Below are positions 23,582 through 34,605 of a stretch of DNA of 64,000 bases, in pieces. Each line of letters begins with the position of its first letter. Position 1 is the first letter of the stretch. The notes beneath the pieces are model-generated. The model did not search any database. It had not been told where the DNA came from and saw only the letters and a list, made by a program, of their open reading frames with translations. The position numbers and the translations under genes are program-made. Source of the stretch: Selaginella moellendorffii (lineage: Eukaryota; Streptophyta; Lycopodiopsida; Selaginellales; Selaginellaceae); the NCBI RefSeq assembly GCF_000143415.4, contig NW_003314269.1, forward strand, positions 1,886,118 to 1,950,117. Reading direction: 5' to 3'.

Positions 23582-24442
23582 TCACGGCGAAGGTACTGTA
23601 TCGTTTTTGATCTGAACGGTGTCCTTTTCTCCCATGAGCGTGGCTCGTCCTCGAATGTCACTGCACCCTCCAAAGCCTGCGGTCGCAAGTTGGTCAAAAG
23701 AGACAGATTCACATTAATCACACGGGAGAAACTGCGGGATCTAATAATGACCATGCGACACTTAAAACAGAGGGCCAGGTTCAATTTGCAATTGGGAGTT
23801 TGGACATCCATGATGCGCCACAATGCATTAACGTTGCTACAGATGATGCACGATCAGACGCGAGTAATATTACCATTTGACTTTCTCCTAACACAGGAGG
23901 ATTGCTTGACTATGGTCCATGTGAGGGGTAGCAAGCCCATCTTTGTCAAGCCAGAGGCTGTAGTGATGAACCGGACTGTTAGGTCAAGTGAAATCCTCAT
24001 CATCGATGACTCGCCGATTAAAACTGCAGCGAACACGCACACATATGCAGTGCACCCCATCTCTTGCAGTATGGAAACTAGGGAGAAGAAACCGTATGTT
24101 CTGGGGGACCTTGCAAAATGGCTTGGAGCGATGGTGATAGAGAACCGGCCAGTCCAGGAGGTGGCTGCAGAAATCAACCAAATGGCAGATGGAACGGTAT
24201 ATCAGAAGCCATTTGATCGAACAGACACCAGTCATCATTTATGGCATGTATATTGTCTAGCCAAGCACTATCCACATCTCCATAATCTGCTCAACCGGAT
24301 GGGTTCTTCGACCACTGAACATGAGCGTGGACGTATTAGAGAAGAGATGGCATTACTATTGGGTTTAAATCCTGATAGTGTGGAGAGTGATGAAATTCCA
24401 AGATTATTGTATAGGCGTTGGAGGCAAAAAATAACAGTCTGA
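23582..24442 (+). other. Exon 11: NIF/FCP1-like HAD phosphatase domain
   Basis: The 286-residue segment starts SRRRYCIVFDLNGVLF. The HAD motif I is DLNGV, i.e. DxN where active NIF/FCP1 phosphatases have DxDxT. It continues LGVWTSMMRHNA (motif II Ser/Thr region) and SEILIIDDSPIKTAANT (motif III DD). This is the pattern of plant NLI-interacting-factor family proteins. Loss of the second Asp of DxD suggests weakened or absent phosphatase activity. A C-terminal helical extension follows (about 80 residues, PHLHNLLNRMGSS). It was probably captured from a host gene (inference). Confidence 0.65.
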
Positions 24443-24860
24443 GATGGCATGTATTTATTTAAAAATGTCACTTATTATGGCATGGGGTTCCATGCCATTG
24501 TATTAATATTAAAAGACAATTCTTTGAGAGGATTTGCATTATACTAGAAGTGTTACAGCATGTTATTGGAAGTCTACGAAGTTGTTTTATTAATAAGGGG
24601 AAAGTAAAGATTGAATGGGGACTTGGGCTCCACCTAGACTCGGAGCAACTGAGCCAATATTAAAAGGATGGAAAGAAATTGGATGACGATGACAAGGAGA
24701 AGAGAGAGGTGAAGCAGTGGCAGGGGGAGGAGAAGTGATTGAGTAGACATTTCCTTGTTTAAAATAAAATGGCATGTGCCTAAATGCAGTTGAATTTTGT
24801 TATATTTATATACTATATAAAGGTTTGGAAACCTTATTTTACAAGTGGGATAATGACAAT
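24443..24860. other. Right end of the 13.7 kb element, non-coding
   Basis: Holds a near-perfect palindrome (24477-24498), two half sites (24444, 24768) and AT-rich sequence up to the terminal repeat. No gene seen. Confidence 0.5.
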
Positions 24861-24882
24861 TCCCACTTTAACGAAATAGAGC
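24861..24882 (-). repeat. Right terminal inverted repeat of the 13.7 kb element
   Basis: On the plus strand it ends ACTTTAACGAAATAGAGC and is the exact 22-bp inverted partner of the left end. It is followed by TTATTTAT and then by the resumed host retroelement sequence. Confidence 0.85.
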
Positions 24883-25355
24883 TTATTTATAAAAAGTAGT
24901 CCCAGCTACTATTTCAAGAACTTGTGTCCTCATCTGTATTTGACCTCTTTCCGGTTTCAAATTCATGAGCACTAACCTCAACTATATGAGGATAGTCTTA
25001 TGATTCCTTTATTGTTTTGGAGTCTTTATCTTTCCCATAATCCCAATTATAGTTGTTTACCACAACTACATTAGTTAATTTCCTAAGTCAAACACTCATA
25101 TTGATCACATCATCAACTCTTTGAAGAAAACTTTATACTATTTCTAAGATCCTAAAGTCGTTCCCTTATTAACCCATTTTCTATCCACCACATTGCCAAC
25201 AAGTTCACTTATGAACTAAGGTGAAGAGTTATGCCCTTTCAACATGCTACTCCTTGAGGATATGCCCACTCTTGGGAGCTTCTGATGCCAAGACAAGTGA
25301 TGATATACTTGACCACCAATAAAAGTCGGCCTAAGAAATAGTTTCAATACCAAAT
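24883..25355 (-). mobile_element. Outer retroelement internal region resumed, with primer-binding site
   Basis: Continues, after the 13.7 kb insertion, the sequence that stopped at 11195. Its right end reads on the minus strand as TTTGGTATTGAAAC directly after the LTR, a decayed tRNA-iMet-type primer-binding site. The LTR at 25356 onward is therefore the 5' LTR of a minus-strand element. Confidence 0.55.
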
Positions 25356-25592
25356 TGTAAGTGATTAAATTTTCCATTATACTTTAGTCACTTAACCACA
25401 CATCTGACCACTTGGAAGAGTCTCACTCACAACCTCCATAAGTTTTATTTCGGACCTTGGGCTAGCTAATCCTAAGAATGGCATCTCTGCCACTTAACCT
25501 TTGCACCTAGTCCAAGTGCTCCATGTGTCTGATCCTATGACCGACACCCTAAAGTACCACCGATATATCAGCCCATTATGCTAAGGCCATGG

Positions 25593-26552
25593 TGTAAGCC
25601 ACAAATTTTTCCTTTCCAATTTGTCAGTTTACCTCGTCTATCCAACTAACATCACCTTGGCCTTAACTAAGTTCCCTTGCCAAAGTTCCCACCTATTGTA
25701 CTAGCTCCTACTTGGTCCTACTTGGTTTCAACTACTCATTACACGAGCAACGGAGCATTAGCCATCCATCCACAAATTCCCAATCTCTCCCGATCCCCCT
25801 CCCCAGATTAAATTAGACTTAAGGTTCGGTTACACTCCCCGCATGCACAAGCAGCCAAACACACTAAACCTCCAGGTTCCTAACATCCCTTGGTACAACA
25901 AGATTTAATCATATGGGACCCTTTAAATCCTAAGCCTTGAGGGCAACTCTTGCTTCAGGACGCTGGGGGGAAACACTGTGGCCTAACGGCCCGATATGGG
26001 TACCCCTACTCCTCCACTTCCATCCCAAAGGGAAGGCCCAAGCCCTTAGGAAGGGCAAGAACTAATGAGTCGCAAGGAGATTAGTTCTTGGACCTCACTA
26101 TCCCTACTATACTTTTGGAACCCCCTGCAGCTCTCCCCCCCCGGGAGACACACTTTGGGCTTTCACCCCACGACCTGTATTAGTACTCGGACTCGGTCTC
26201 GGACTCGATCTCAGACTTGATCTCAGACCTGGCCTTGGACTTAGTCTTGGACTTGATCTTGGGCTTGACCTCGGACTTGATTTCGGACTCGACCTTGGAC
26301 TTGACCTCAGACTTGGTCTTAGACCTGATCTCGGATCTTGGATCCTATCTCAAACTCAGTCTCAAACTCGGTCTCCAACTCGGTCTCAGAGTCGGCCTTG
26401 AACTTGATCTCGGACTCTATCTCGAACTTGGTCTTCGAGTCGGTCTTGGACTCGATCTTAGACTTGGTCTCATCCGATGAACTCTTTATCATTTTGGTCG
26501 TGCTTTCGAAAATTCTTTAGCTTACGACACCTCAGGGAGTTAAATCCTTACA
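25593..26552 (-). repeat. 3' LTR of the chromovirus (960 bp)
   Basis: Starts TGTAAGCCACAAATTTTTCC and ends TTAAATCCTTACA. It carries a minisatellite at 26185-26475 that is missing from the 5' LTR. Otherwise it matches 31779-32269. Confidence 0.85.
26185..26475. repeat. Minisatellite in chromovirus 3' LTR
   Basis: Tandem 6-, 12- and 18-bp units of the type CTCGGACTTGAT and CTCAGACTTGGT. The 5' LTR has only a remnant (around 32170), so the two LTRs differ by about 470 bp here. Confidence 0.75.
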
Positions 26553-26989
26553 ACTCCACCACCCATAGAAGAAGTTCAATGCCCACATCGAACGTCCCTT
26601 TTTCATTCTACAACTTGTTGACCATGTCTCTGGAGGCATCCCCCCACTTAACAGTGTGCCTAAGTTAGCCTCCCCGGCCAAAAGCCCATGACAACGAAAT
26701 ATAAGTGTCCCTATACCCCTCACCTCACCACGCCCTAGTATGGGGTTGGGACTTGAACCTAGCTTTGCTTTACTAGGGGGTTGGGATTCAAACCTAACCT
26801 CCATAGAATATGTCTACGGATTCGACATCCCCGCGAGGAGTCATGCGTAGTTCCCTACACTTGGTCAACTTAACTAACCCATGCTAATTAGCTTACCTTC
26901 GGTGTGCCTTCAAGTCCCAATATATGCCATTGCTCAACTTCACAAATTGATACTTTAATTGAACTTTGCATAAGTACATAGAGTTCTGC

Positions 26990-28502
26990 CTTGTAGAAAT
27001 TCCTCCACTAGATCTCGTGCATTTGCTAAGTTCTCCTTCAGTTCCTATGTTGCTTCGAAGTGTGGAAATCCTTTCCACTTCATATGGAACTCCCTCACCT
27101 TATATCCTTGTCGCTTACTCTTGCATGCATTGAAGATGGCCTCAACTTCGTATTCTTCTTCCCTTTGGATAACCTTAAGTAAAGGTTTTACTTAGTCCTT
27201 GCGAAGCGGATCCTCAAAGTACGGCTTGAGTAAGTTCATATGGAACACTAAGTGCATCTTTCCCATCTCTTGAGGGAGTCAGAGGCGGTAAGCCACTTTA
27301 CTGATTCGTGCCTCAATCTCGTAAGGCCCCACGAACCTGTTTCAGGAACTCAAGATCAGTTTATTTCCAGGAATACATGGATTTTTACTTTTAGGTCAAC
27401 TTCCGGCTAATCCCACTTGGTAGCCTTAAGTTCTTGGTGTTTAGCCACACCTTTTCCCCAGGTTGGAACTCTACATCCCAACACTTTTGATTCGCGTACT
27501 TGGTTTGCCTTTATTGAGCCCGTTCCAAGGAATCCCTCACTAGATTTCAAATGTTAAGTCCTTCCATCGTGAATGCCTCCACCACAGGTAACTCTCCATG
27601 GTACTTGGCCATGCTGAGTTCCACAGGACTTTCAATAGCTCGCCCATTGATGACTTCCCATAGACTCACTTTGATATTCGAATGTGGTGAGTTGTTATAG
27701 CACATTTCCACAAGTCCCAAATGACTTACCCAATCGGTCTGGTCTCCCGAGATATAGCATTGCAAATAATCCTCCAACTGCCTATTCACCCTTTCTGTTT
27801 GTCCATCTATCAAGAAGTGTTATTGCCATCAAACTTGATTTAATAACCAATACCTGTCTGTGGGTGATAGGCTGTGCTGAATTTTAACTTGGTGTGATAC
27901 TGTTCTAGGAGAGTTCTCCAGAACCTACTGGTAAAGATTTTATCTCAATCTGAGATAATCTCTTCTGGCCTTCCCTACATTCGAACCACTTATTTGAAAA
28001 ACAACTTCGCCACGCTTTCCGCATCCACTTCTATTGTGGTGGGTATGAAATGTGCCATCTTCGAAAATCGGTCCACCACCACGAATATTGCATCAAACCC
28101 CTCACTTCGAGGGAGTCCCGTGATGAAGTCCATTATAAGACATTTCCACAGTTGATCTGGAATTGGAATGCCTTGTAAAAAGCCTCCACTAGCCTTAGTC
28201 ACGGCTTTGACTTACTGACATATTGGACATGTCTTTACATAGTCTTGGACGTCCTTAGCCATGTCTGGCCAGTGATACTTCTTCTTGAGTAAACCCATTG
28301 TCTTAGGCACTCCACCATATCTTGCAAGAGGTCCATCATGACACTCTGCTAAAGCTACCTTCCTAAATTCCACTTTTGGAATATACACCTTCATCTGTTT
28401 ATAATATATGAGTCCATTGCGTTCTGCATAATCTGTTTTCTCTTCTGTTGAAAGCTCATCTCTCTGGTGAGCATCTTGCGCCTCTTGATTCTTTAGCAAC
28501 AC
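26990..28502 (-). pseudogene. Chromovirus integrase and chromodomain
   Basis: Integrase: the zinc-finger end YHWPDMAKDVQDYVKTCPICQ sits just left of 28502. Core segments follow with MDFITGLPRSEGFDAIFVVVD (28202-27990, first Asp) and IDGQTERVNRQLEDYL (27813 leftward, the Glu helix). Near 27030-27162 the minus strand encodes YEVEAIFNAC, KVREFHMKWKGFP and ELKENL, a chromodomain. Its expected Trp codon before ELKEN is TAG at 27045-27047. Several frame breaks separate the pieces. Confidence 0.7.
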
Positions 28503-28830
28503 TTCTTATACTAAACCATCATGCTCATATGCTATTTGTAATATCCCAAATTGTTGTTGTTGCTCTAAATATCACTAACTTCAAACTTGCCTTTCGACTT
28601 AGAGTATCCGCCACAATGTTGCTCTTCCTAGGTTTATACAGAATTTCGTAATCAAACTTGGCCAAAGCATTGGCCAACTAACTTTGTTTCCTTCTTAGGT
28701 CAAGCTGCGACAAGAAAGGTTTCATTACCATATTATCCGTGTATACTTTGAAGTGCCTCCCAAAGTAGTGTCACCACTCTTTGAGCACCTTGACCACCGC
28801 AAATAATTTAGTCTCATAGGCAGGCCACTT

Positions 28831-30031
28831 TCACTGAGCCTTATTCAACTTCTTCGAAAAAAATGCTATCGGATGGATGTCTTGTTTCAAAACTGTGCCT
28901 AACACAAAGTCCAAAGCATTTGTTTCTACCTCAAAGTCCTTACCAAAATTTGGTAACACTAACACGGGAGTCTTTCTCAACTTCTCTTTGAGGTGGACAA
29001 ATGCCGCCTCGCATTCTGCTGTCCATACCATCTTCCCTTTACCCGTTTTGTCCGTTAAGGGCACTCTTTGAATAGTGTTTGATAATCTTTCGATAGTAGT
29101 TGCATAGCCCCAAGAACACCCTCAACTCATGTACATTCAATGGTCACTCCCATTCCTGGATTGCTTGGACCTTCTCAGGGTCCACCTTGAGCCCATCCTT
29201 GCCCACCACATGCCCGAGAAACTTTACCTCTTGCTAAGCAAAGTCACATTTGCTTTTTTTAGCATACAATTTGTGTTCCCTTAGTTTTTCAAACACTTTC
29301 GTCAACTGTTCGGCATGCTCCTCTAGCGTCTCGCTATAGATCAAGATATCGTCAATATAGACGACTACAAAGTGATCTAAACAGGGTACAAAGATGTGGT
29401 TCATCAGCGCTGAAAACGTTCCCAATACATTGCACTGCCCAAAAGGCATCACTAGAAACTCAAAGCTTCTATACCTTGTCCGATAGGGTGTCTTTTTAAA
29501 CATCTCCTCTGCTACTCTGATCTGGTAGTATCTTGACTTTAGGTCAATCCTCAAGAAGTATTTTGCATTTCCCAACCTATCAAACAGGTCCTTAATCCTT
29601 GGCAAAGGGTACTTGTTTTTCTTTGTATACTTGTTGAGCAACTGGTAGTCTATGCATATGTGCATAGATTCATCTTTCTTTTTAACAAATAACACTGGCA
29701 CCCCATACAGTGACTTGCTCAACCTAACATACCCTTTATCCACTAACTCTTCTAGTTGGCACTTGAGTTCTTCGATTTCCTTTTCGTTCAACCGATAAGG
29801 TGAACAAACCACTGCCTTAGCACCCTCAACTAGTTCAATCTTATATTTTATTGGTTGTGTGGGGGGCAACCCCGCCAATAGCTCCTCCAACATGGTATCA
29901 TGGAATTGGTCTAACACCCGTTGAATCAATAAAGGTACTTCTTCCGTTCTCGTCTTTTTGTCACTCTTCACCGAGAGTAAGCACAAAAATGTTGCCTTCA
30001 TTCCTTTAGAGAGTTGTCCTCTCGTGGACAC
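28831..30031 (-). pseudogene. Chromovirus reverse transcriptase and RNase H
   Basis: 29234-30031 encodes the [21 protein letters not shown], then [11 protein letters not shown], then the catalytic [12 protein letters not shown] (YxDD). 28831-29064 encodes the start of RNase H (PVLVLPNFGKDFEVETNA, then GTVLKQD and PIAFFSKKLN). The Asp in the typical FxLxTDAS box of RNase H is Asn here (VETNA). Frames are open within each block but broken between them. Confidence 0.85.
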
Positions 30032-30299
30032 TAAGTTTAAATAGTAGTTTTTTGCCTTACATTGCCCTACCTTTAGATTCTAGGCCTCCACCCTGGATCA
30101 TTCTCCCTAAGCATTCGCCAGTACCACAAGGTTCCTATTTTATCCATGCAAGGCTACTACGAACTGATTGAACCAATCTATCCCGAAGATTATGTTAAAT
30201 CCTGCCATGTCCAACACGATGAAATCCATGTCTACTTTCCAAGTCCCCACTTCGACTCTCGCTTGTTGAAATACCTCATCGGTGCTTTAGCTATCTTGA

Positions 30300-31719
30300 A
30301 CAAATTTTATAGTCCTTGGTTCACTCAATCATTGCACCGTTAGTCTAGCTTACCGGACTATATCTGCAACCACAAAATTATTTGAAGCACCTGTGTCAAT
30401 AAAGATTTTAACAAAGCTACCTCCGAGCTTCCCTCGGAGGGCTAGTAGATATCGCGAACGACTCTTTACCAAAGTTGCTCATGTAATGAGTAACTTTGAG
30501 CTAGGGACTGGATCACGTACCTCAGTTTAAATTTCACCTGACTTAATGGCCATATTAGCTCTGGCCTTTTTCAAGTAAGGACATTCCCTCGAAAAGTGTT
30601 TTGCTTCACTGCAGTTGAAGCATATGTTATTTCCCACCCTACTAGCCGACTTGACCTTCTTATCAGTGGGTTTATCTCTTTTCACTTGACTCCCTTACGT
30701 ACTTGCTCACCACTGAATCTGCCTTTTCAGAAACCCCAATGACTCATTCTTAGAGAAACTCTTTTTGAATTTCCTTTTGCCATTTGTTCCCCTTGGTTTG
30801 ACCCCTTTGCTAAACGTGGACCTTGACCCCCTTGTGTTCCCCTTTCGCAAGTTATCATTGAAATGCACCTTGATAGCCACATCTAACACTTCCTTGTAGT
30901 TGGTCAAGTTCCAATGCATCACCTCGCCGCGAGCCCAAGTTTGCAAGCCTGATATAAAGGTATAAAACGCATCCATATCACCCATATTTGTGACAAATAT
31001 CCTCTTTGCCATAAACCCATTCACATACTCTTGAATGGTTCCGGTCTGCTTCAGCCTACTTAGCTCATCCCTTAAGTACAGAGTAGCATTCGGAGGAATG
31101 TAAGTCCTACGGATCCTTGCCTTCATCATTTTCCAAGTGGCCACTAGTCCTTTGTTGGCCTCTGTCATTCTCCACCAAGACTTGCATTATCTGCCAAGTA
31201 TGGTTTTGCACATAGGACCTTCTTCGAGCTCGATAACCACAACACTTGGAAGTAGTTCTTCATATCATAAAATCAATCTTCCACCACCTTATAGTCATTC
31301 ACTCCCTTGAAGACTGGTGGGGGCTTTGGTTTGTACATAGGAACTGTTTAAGGGATTGATTCCACTTCAGTCTGTTCGACCTTGTTTGGTTTTGCTTTAG
31401 TCCCTGCTGAAGGGTCCACACCTTCTGTGCTATCAGCATCCGCAGTCTTTCGCTTTTTCTTCCGCTTCTCGTCACGCTTTAGCTTGCGTACGAAAGTCTC
31501 CAACAGGGCATTGGTCAGTGCCAATTGTCCTTCTAGAACATCCAATCGAGCCTTGGATGACTGAACCTCTCCACTGGACTTTTGTTTGGAAGTTTCCTCA
31601 CTAGAGTCCTCCTCATGCAAAGACTCCTCATCCATAGCCTCTTGTTCGACTGGAGGCTCCAGTTGCTCCAAAGGAGGTTCCATCTTTGCTTTTGTTTGTT
31701 TATGCCCTACCTTTGCCAT
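30300..31719 (-). pseudogene. Chromovirus gag, zinc knuckle and protease
   Basis: 31348-31719 is a charged N-terminal frame starting MAKVGHKQTKAKMEPP. 30707-31168 is the retrotransposon gag domain (LKQTGTIQEYVNGF, then ARGEVMHWNLTNYKEVLDVA). At about 30590-30640 lies a CCHC knuckle, CFNCSEAKHFSREC. At about 30375-30410 is the aspartic protease site DTGAS. At least two frame breaks occur. Confidence 0.75.
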
Positions 31720-31778
31720 CTCCCAGCAATCTACCTCTATCCTTCGCTAAAACTGAGGAAAAGACTTCGATACCAAAT

Positions 31779-32269
31779 TGTAAGCCACAAATTTTTCCTT
31801 TCCAATTTGCCAGCTTACCTCATCTATCCAACCAACATTGCCTTGGCTTTAGCTAAGTTCCCTCGCCAAGATTCTCACCTCTTGTACCAGCTTCTACTTG
31901 GTCCTACTTGGATTCAACTGCTCACTACACAAGCAACAGAGCGTTAGCCATCCATTTATGGATTCCCAATCTCTCTCAATCCCCCTCCCCGGGTTAGATT
32001 GAACTTAAGGTTCGGCTACACTCCCTGTAAGCACAAGCAACCAAGCACACTAAGCTTCCAAATTCCTAACATCCCTTGGTACAACAAGACTTGATCATAT
32101 AGGACCCTCTAAATCCCAAGCCTTGGGTGCAACTCTTGCTTCGGGATGCTGAGGGGAAACACCATGGCCTGATCTCAGACTCAGTCCCATTCGATGAACT
32201 CTTTATCATTTTAGTCATGCTTTTAGGGATCCTTTAGCCTATGACACCTCAAGGAATTGGTTCCTTACA
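31779..32269 (-). repeat. 5' LTR of the chromovirus (491 bp, internally deleted)
   Basis: Starts TGTAAGCCACAAATTTTTCC and ends GGTTCCTTACA, followed by TSD CATGG. Lacks the minisatellite found in the 3' LTR. Confidence 0.85.
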
Positions 32270-32474
32270 CATGGTCATTCACCTTGGTCACATCGGTGGT
32301 TCAACACCACCTGCATCACAGTCTTGTCTCTCAAAGACTGGGCCATGCATCCATGAGTGATCATCCTAGATCCACTCCTTAGCATCCTTAGGATGCCCGC
32401 AAACATAGAGAACAATCTTCCCTAATATCCCTTTTTACAGTCCTCACCAAGTCCCTTTTCTATCTATAGCCGTG

Positions 32475-33612
32475 TGTAAGTGACTAAATTTTTCCATTCT
32501 ACTTTAGTCATTTAACCACACCTCCGACCACTTAGAGGAGTCTCATTCACAACCTCCATAAATCCCACTCAGGACTTGGGGCTTACTAGTCCCGAGAATG
32601 GCATCCATGCCACTCAACCTTTACACTTGGTCCCAGTGCTCCACGTGTCCAGTCCCATGACCGACACCCCAAGGTACCACTGACATACCAGCCCATTACG
32701 CTAGGCCATGCCCATTCACCTTGGTCACATCAGTGGTCTAACACCACCTACATTACAATTCCGTCTCTCAAAGACTAGGCCATCCATCCATGAGTGGCTA
32801 TCCCAGATCCACTCCATAGCATCCTCAAGATGCCTGCAGACATAAAGAATAGCCTTCCCCAATGTCTCCTTTTCGGTCCCCACCAAGTCCCTTCCTATCC
32901 ATGGCCGTGTTCACCAACACTGCCACTGGATCAAGGCCCACTGGCCCGACTACTAAGTCCAACTGTCCTCCAGGACTTCCTCACTATGTGACTGTGTCCC
33001 TTGTCACCACACTAAAGGGCTACTCCTCTTCCTTTCCACAGTCTGGGACTTTGGGGCAACATTTCAGAACACCGTGGCCCTATGCGGGCCTTGTGGGTAC
33101 TCCCCTCGCCTTTTGCCTTTGGGTGCTTCTCGGACTCCATCTCGGATTCCATCTCGGGTCCATCTCGAACTCCATCTTGGACTCCGTCTCGGACTCTATC
33201 TCGGACTCCATCTCAGGTCCTTCTCGGACTCCATCTCAGGTCCATCTCAGACTCCATCTCAGTCCATCTTGGACTCCATCTAGGACTCCACCTCGAACTC
33301 CAATTCGGGTCCATCTCGGACTCCATCTCAGACTCCACCTCAGACTCCAACTCGGGTCCATCTCGGACTCCATCTCGGACACTTCCACATGTCATGTGTT
33401 GGTCCTTTTGGGTCCTTTTTTTGGAGCCTCACTTATTGCTCGTTTCATGTTCGTTCCTTGAGCACTCCATTGGGAGTTCCACTCCCGCTCTCAACCTTTC
33501 AAGTCGGAGCCTTTTAGTCCAAATGTGTTACGCTCGTTTGGCTTTTGCTTCGGCCACTACTACGTGGCACCCTTTCGGCTCCACTTTGGGGCTTAGGGAT
33601 TTGTGTCTCACA
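32475..33612 (-). repeat. Solo LTR nested in the outer LTR
   Basis: 1138 bp from TGTAAGTGACTAAATTTTTCC-type start (first 20 bases) to GTGTCTCACA. Flanked by CCGTG (32470-32474) and CCATG (33613-33617), a 5-bp TSD with one mismatch. The flanking sequence continues as the outer LTR. A solo LTR arises by recombination between the two LTRs of a full element. Confidence 0.8.
33125..33390. repeat. Minisatellite in solo LTR (CTCGGACTCCAT units)
   Basis: Tandem 12-bp CTCGGACTCCAT and 11-bp CTCGGGTCCAT units with variants. Any coding-looking Ser/Asp/Gly frames here come from the repeat. Confidence 0.8.
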
Positions 33613-34214
33613 CCATGTTTGCCAACATTGCTACTAAGATAAGGCCCGCAGGCCTGACCACTAAGTCTCACTGTCCTTTGGGACTTCCTTGCCACATGAC
33701 TGTATCCTTAGCCACTACATCAGAGGATTGCTCATGTTCCTTTCCACAGTCTAGGACTTTGGGATAACATTTTGAAACATCATAGCCCTACAAAAGCCTC
33801 ATGGGTATTCTCTCCACCTTCTACCTTTGGGTGCTCTAGCCATGGGATTAGAGTGAGGTTCCATTGAGCCACACTAGGTATCCAAATAGGTAGTACCACT
33901 CACGCTTGGACTAAGAGCATCGACCATTCGATCTTCTGGAGGAACTAGAGTCAGCTCTTGAACACTTCACCAAGTTACCCCGCTTATTAGTTTGTATTCA
34001 CTTTAGCCTTAGACTTCCCAATGGTTATCTCATCACCCAACACTTGGGTACATCCTTCCTGGGCCAAACTAACCTTTCCTGGCCAAACTGGCTCTATTGG
34101 GGTCCAACCCCCACACTCTCCCTACTATACTTTTGGAACCCCCTATACCCCCACCCCCCCCCCCCTCCCCCCGGGGGACGATTGCTTTGGGCTTTCACCC
34201 AACAACTTGTATTA

Positions 34215-34605
34215 GTATTTGGACTTGGACTTGGACTCGGTTTCAGTCTCGGTCTCGGTTTCAAACTCGGACTCGAACTCAGTCTTGGTCTCAATTTTGG
34301 TCATAGTCTCGATTCCATCTCAGGTCCATCTTAGACTCCATCTCAGACTCCATCTCAAATCCATCTCAGACTCCATCTCAAACTCCATCTCGGGTCCATC
34401 TCAAACTCCATCTCGGAGTCCATTTCGAGTCCATCTCGGACTCCATCTTGGACTCCATCTCGAGTCCATCTTGGACTCCATCTCGAACTCCATCTCAGGT
34501 TCATTTCAGACTCCATCTCGGGTCCATCTCGGGTCCATCTCGAGTCCATCTCGGACTCCATCTCAGACTCCATCTCGAACTCCTTCTCAGACCCTATCTC
34601 AGGTT
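34215..34605. repeat. Minisatellite in outer LTR
   Basis: Begins with short GGACTTGGACTCGG units and continues as CTCGGACTCCAT/CTCGGGTCCAT units, the same family as at 33125 and 58020. Confidence 0.8.

Larger units (their letters stand above)
18834..24442 (+). pseudogene. 11-exon ParB-like / methyltransferase-like / NIF-phosphatase fusion gene of the 13.7 kb element
   Basis: Exons by splice sites and phase: 18834-18836 (ATG only), 19076-20254, 20309-21632, 21683-21769, 21808-21897, 21947-22087, 22135-22671, 22729-22743 (15-nt microexon), 22793-22900, 22948-23525, 23582-24442. The sum is 4923 nt, 1641 codons. Order of parts: ParB/Srx-like (about residues 225-390), methyltransferase-like (about 700-830), Lys-rich then Asp/Glu-rich linker (about 865-1120), Pro/Ala/Thr-rich repeats (about 1165-1355), NIF-type HAD domain (1355-1640). 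In-frame stops at 19949 (TAG), 20249 (TGA) and 20870 (TAG) could each come from one C-to-T change, so this copy is probably dead. The last junction needs a GTAGAT donor. The neighbouring GTAAAA donor would break the frame, so the HAD exon might also be a separate gene. Seven palindromes lie in its introns. Confidence 0.55.
11825..24498. repeat. Dispersed 22-bp palindrome family, 21 sites
   Basis: Consensus halves are ATGGCRTG and CAYGCCAT around a six-base core usually WGGCCW. Best sites: 11825-11846, 12425-12446 (decayed), 12585-12606, 12731-12752, 14073-14094, 14130-14151, 15733-15754, 15803-15824, 15901-15922, 16513-16537 (3 bases longer), 17445-17466, 18862-18883, 18939-18960, 18999-19020, 20276-20297, 21775-21796, 21916-21937, 22104-22125, 23325-23346, 23400-23421, 24477-24498. 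Half sites occur near 11747, 12240, 24444 and 24768. Seven are in introns and four in exons of the element's genes, and one touches a stop codon. All are between the two terminal repeats. The function is unknown. A recognition site for an element-encoded protein is the simplest inference. Confidence 0.85.
11196..24882. mobile_element. 13.7 kb terminal-inverted-repeat element with two divergent multi-domain genes
   Basis: The ends are inverted repeats of 22 perfect bases, each reading inward GCTCTATTTCGTTAAAGTGG followed by GA (left 11196-11217, right 24861-24882). The element splits a retroelement sequence whose uninterrupted relative is at about 6260-6290. The flanks ACATTTAT (left) and TTATTTAT (right) fit a degraded 8-bp target-site duplication (6 of 8 identical). 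Inside are a minus-strand DUF7869-like, transposase-like gene (12752-15650), a plus-strand 11-exon gene (18834-24442), and at least 21 copies of a 22-bp palindrome not noticed elsewhere in the window. An 8-bp TSD fits hAT, Zisupton and several others. The predicted transposase is not hAT-like, so superfamily assignment stays open. Confidence 0.85.
25593..32269 (-). mobile_element. Ty3/gypsy chromovirus retrotransposon, full-length but decayed
   Basis: Both ends are TG...CA, flanked by the 5-bp target-site duplication CATGG (25588-25592 and 32270-32274). The LTRs are 25593-26552 (3') and 31779-32269 (5'). Directly inside the 5' LTR the minus strand reads TTTGGTATCGAAGTC, a tRNA-iMet-like primer-binding site. 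Gene order on the minus strand is gag, zinc knuckle, protease, reverse transcriptase, RNase H, integrase, chromodomain, which defines a chromovirus. Reading frames are interrupted many times. Confidence 0.9.

Noticed and set aside
11825-24498. CRISPR-like array because of repeated palindromes
   Set aside because: Spacing is irregular (57 bp to over 1 kb), there are no spacers of constant size, the genome is eukaryotic, and sites lie in exons and introns.
25593-26552. Treating the different LTR lengths (960 and 491 bp) as two unrelated solo LTRs
   Set aside because: Matching ends, the shared TSD CATGG and retroviral-type genes in the right order between them show one element; the difference is loss of the minisatellite block.
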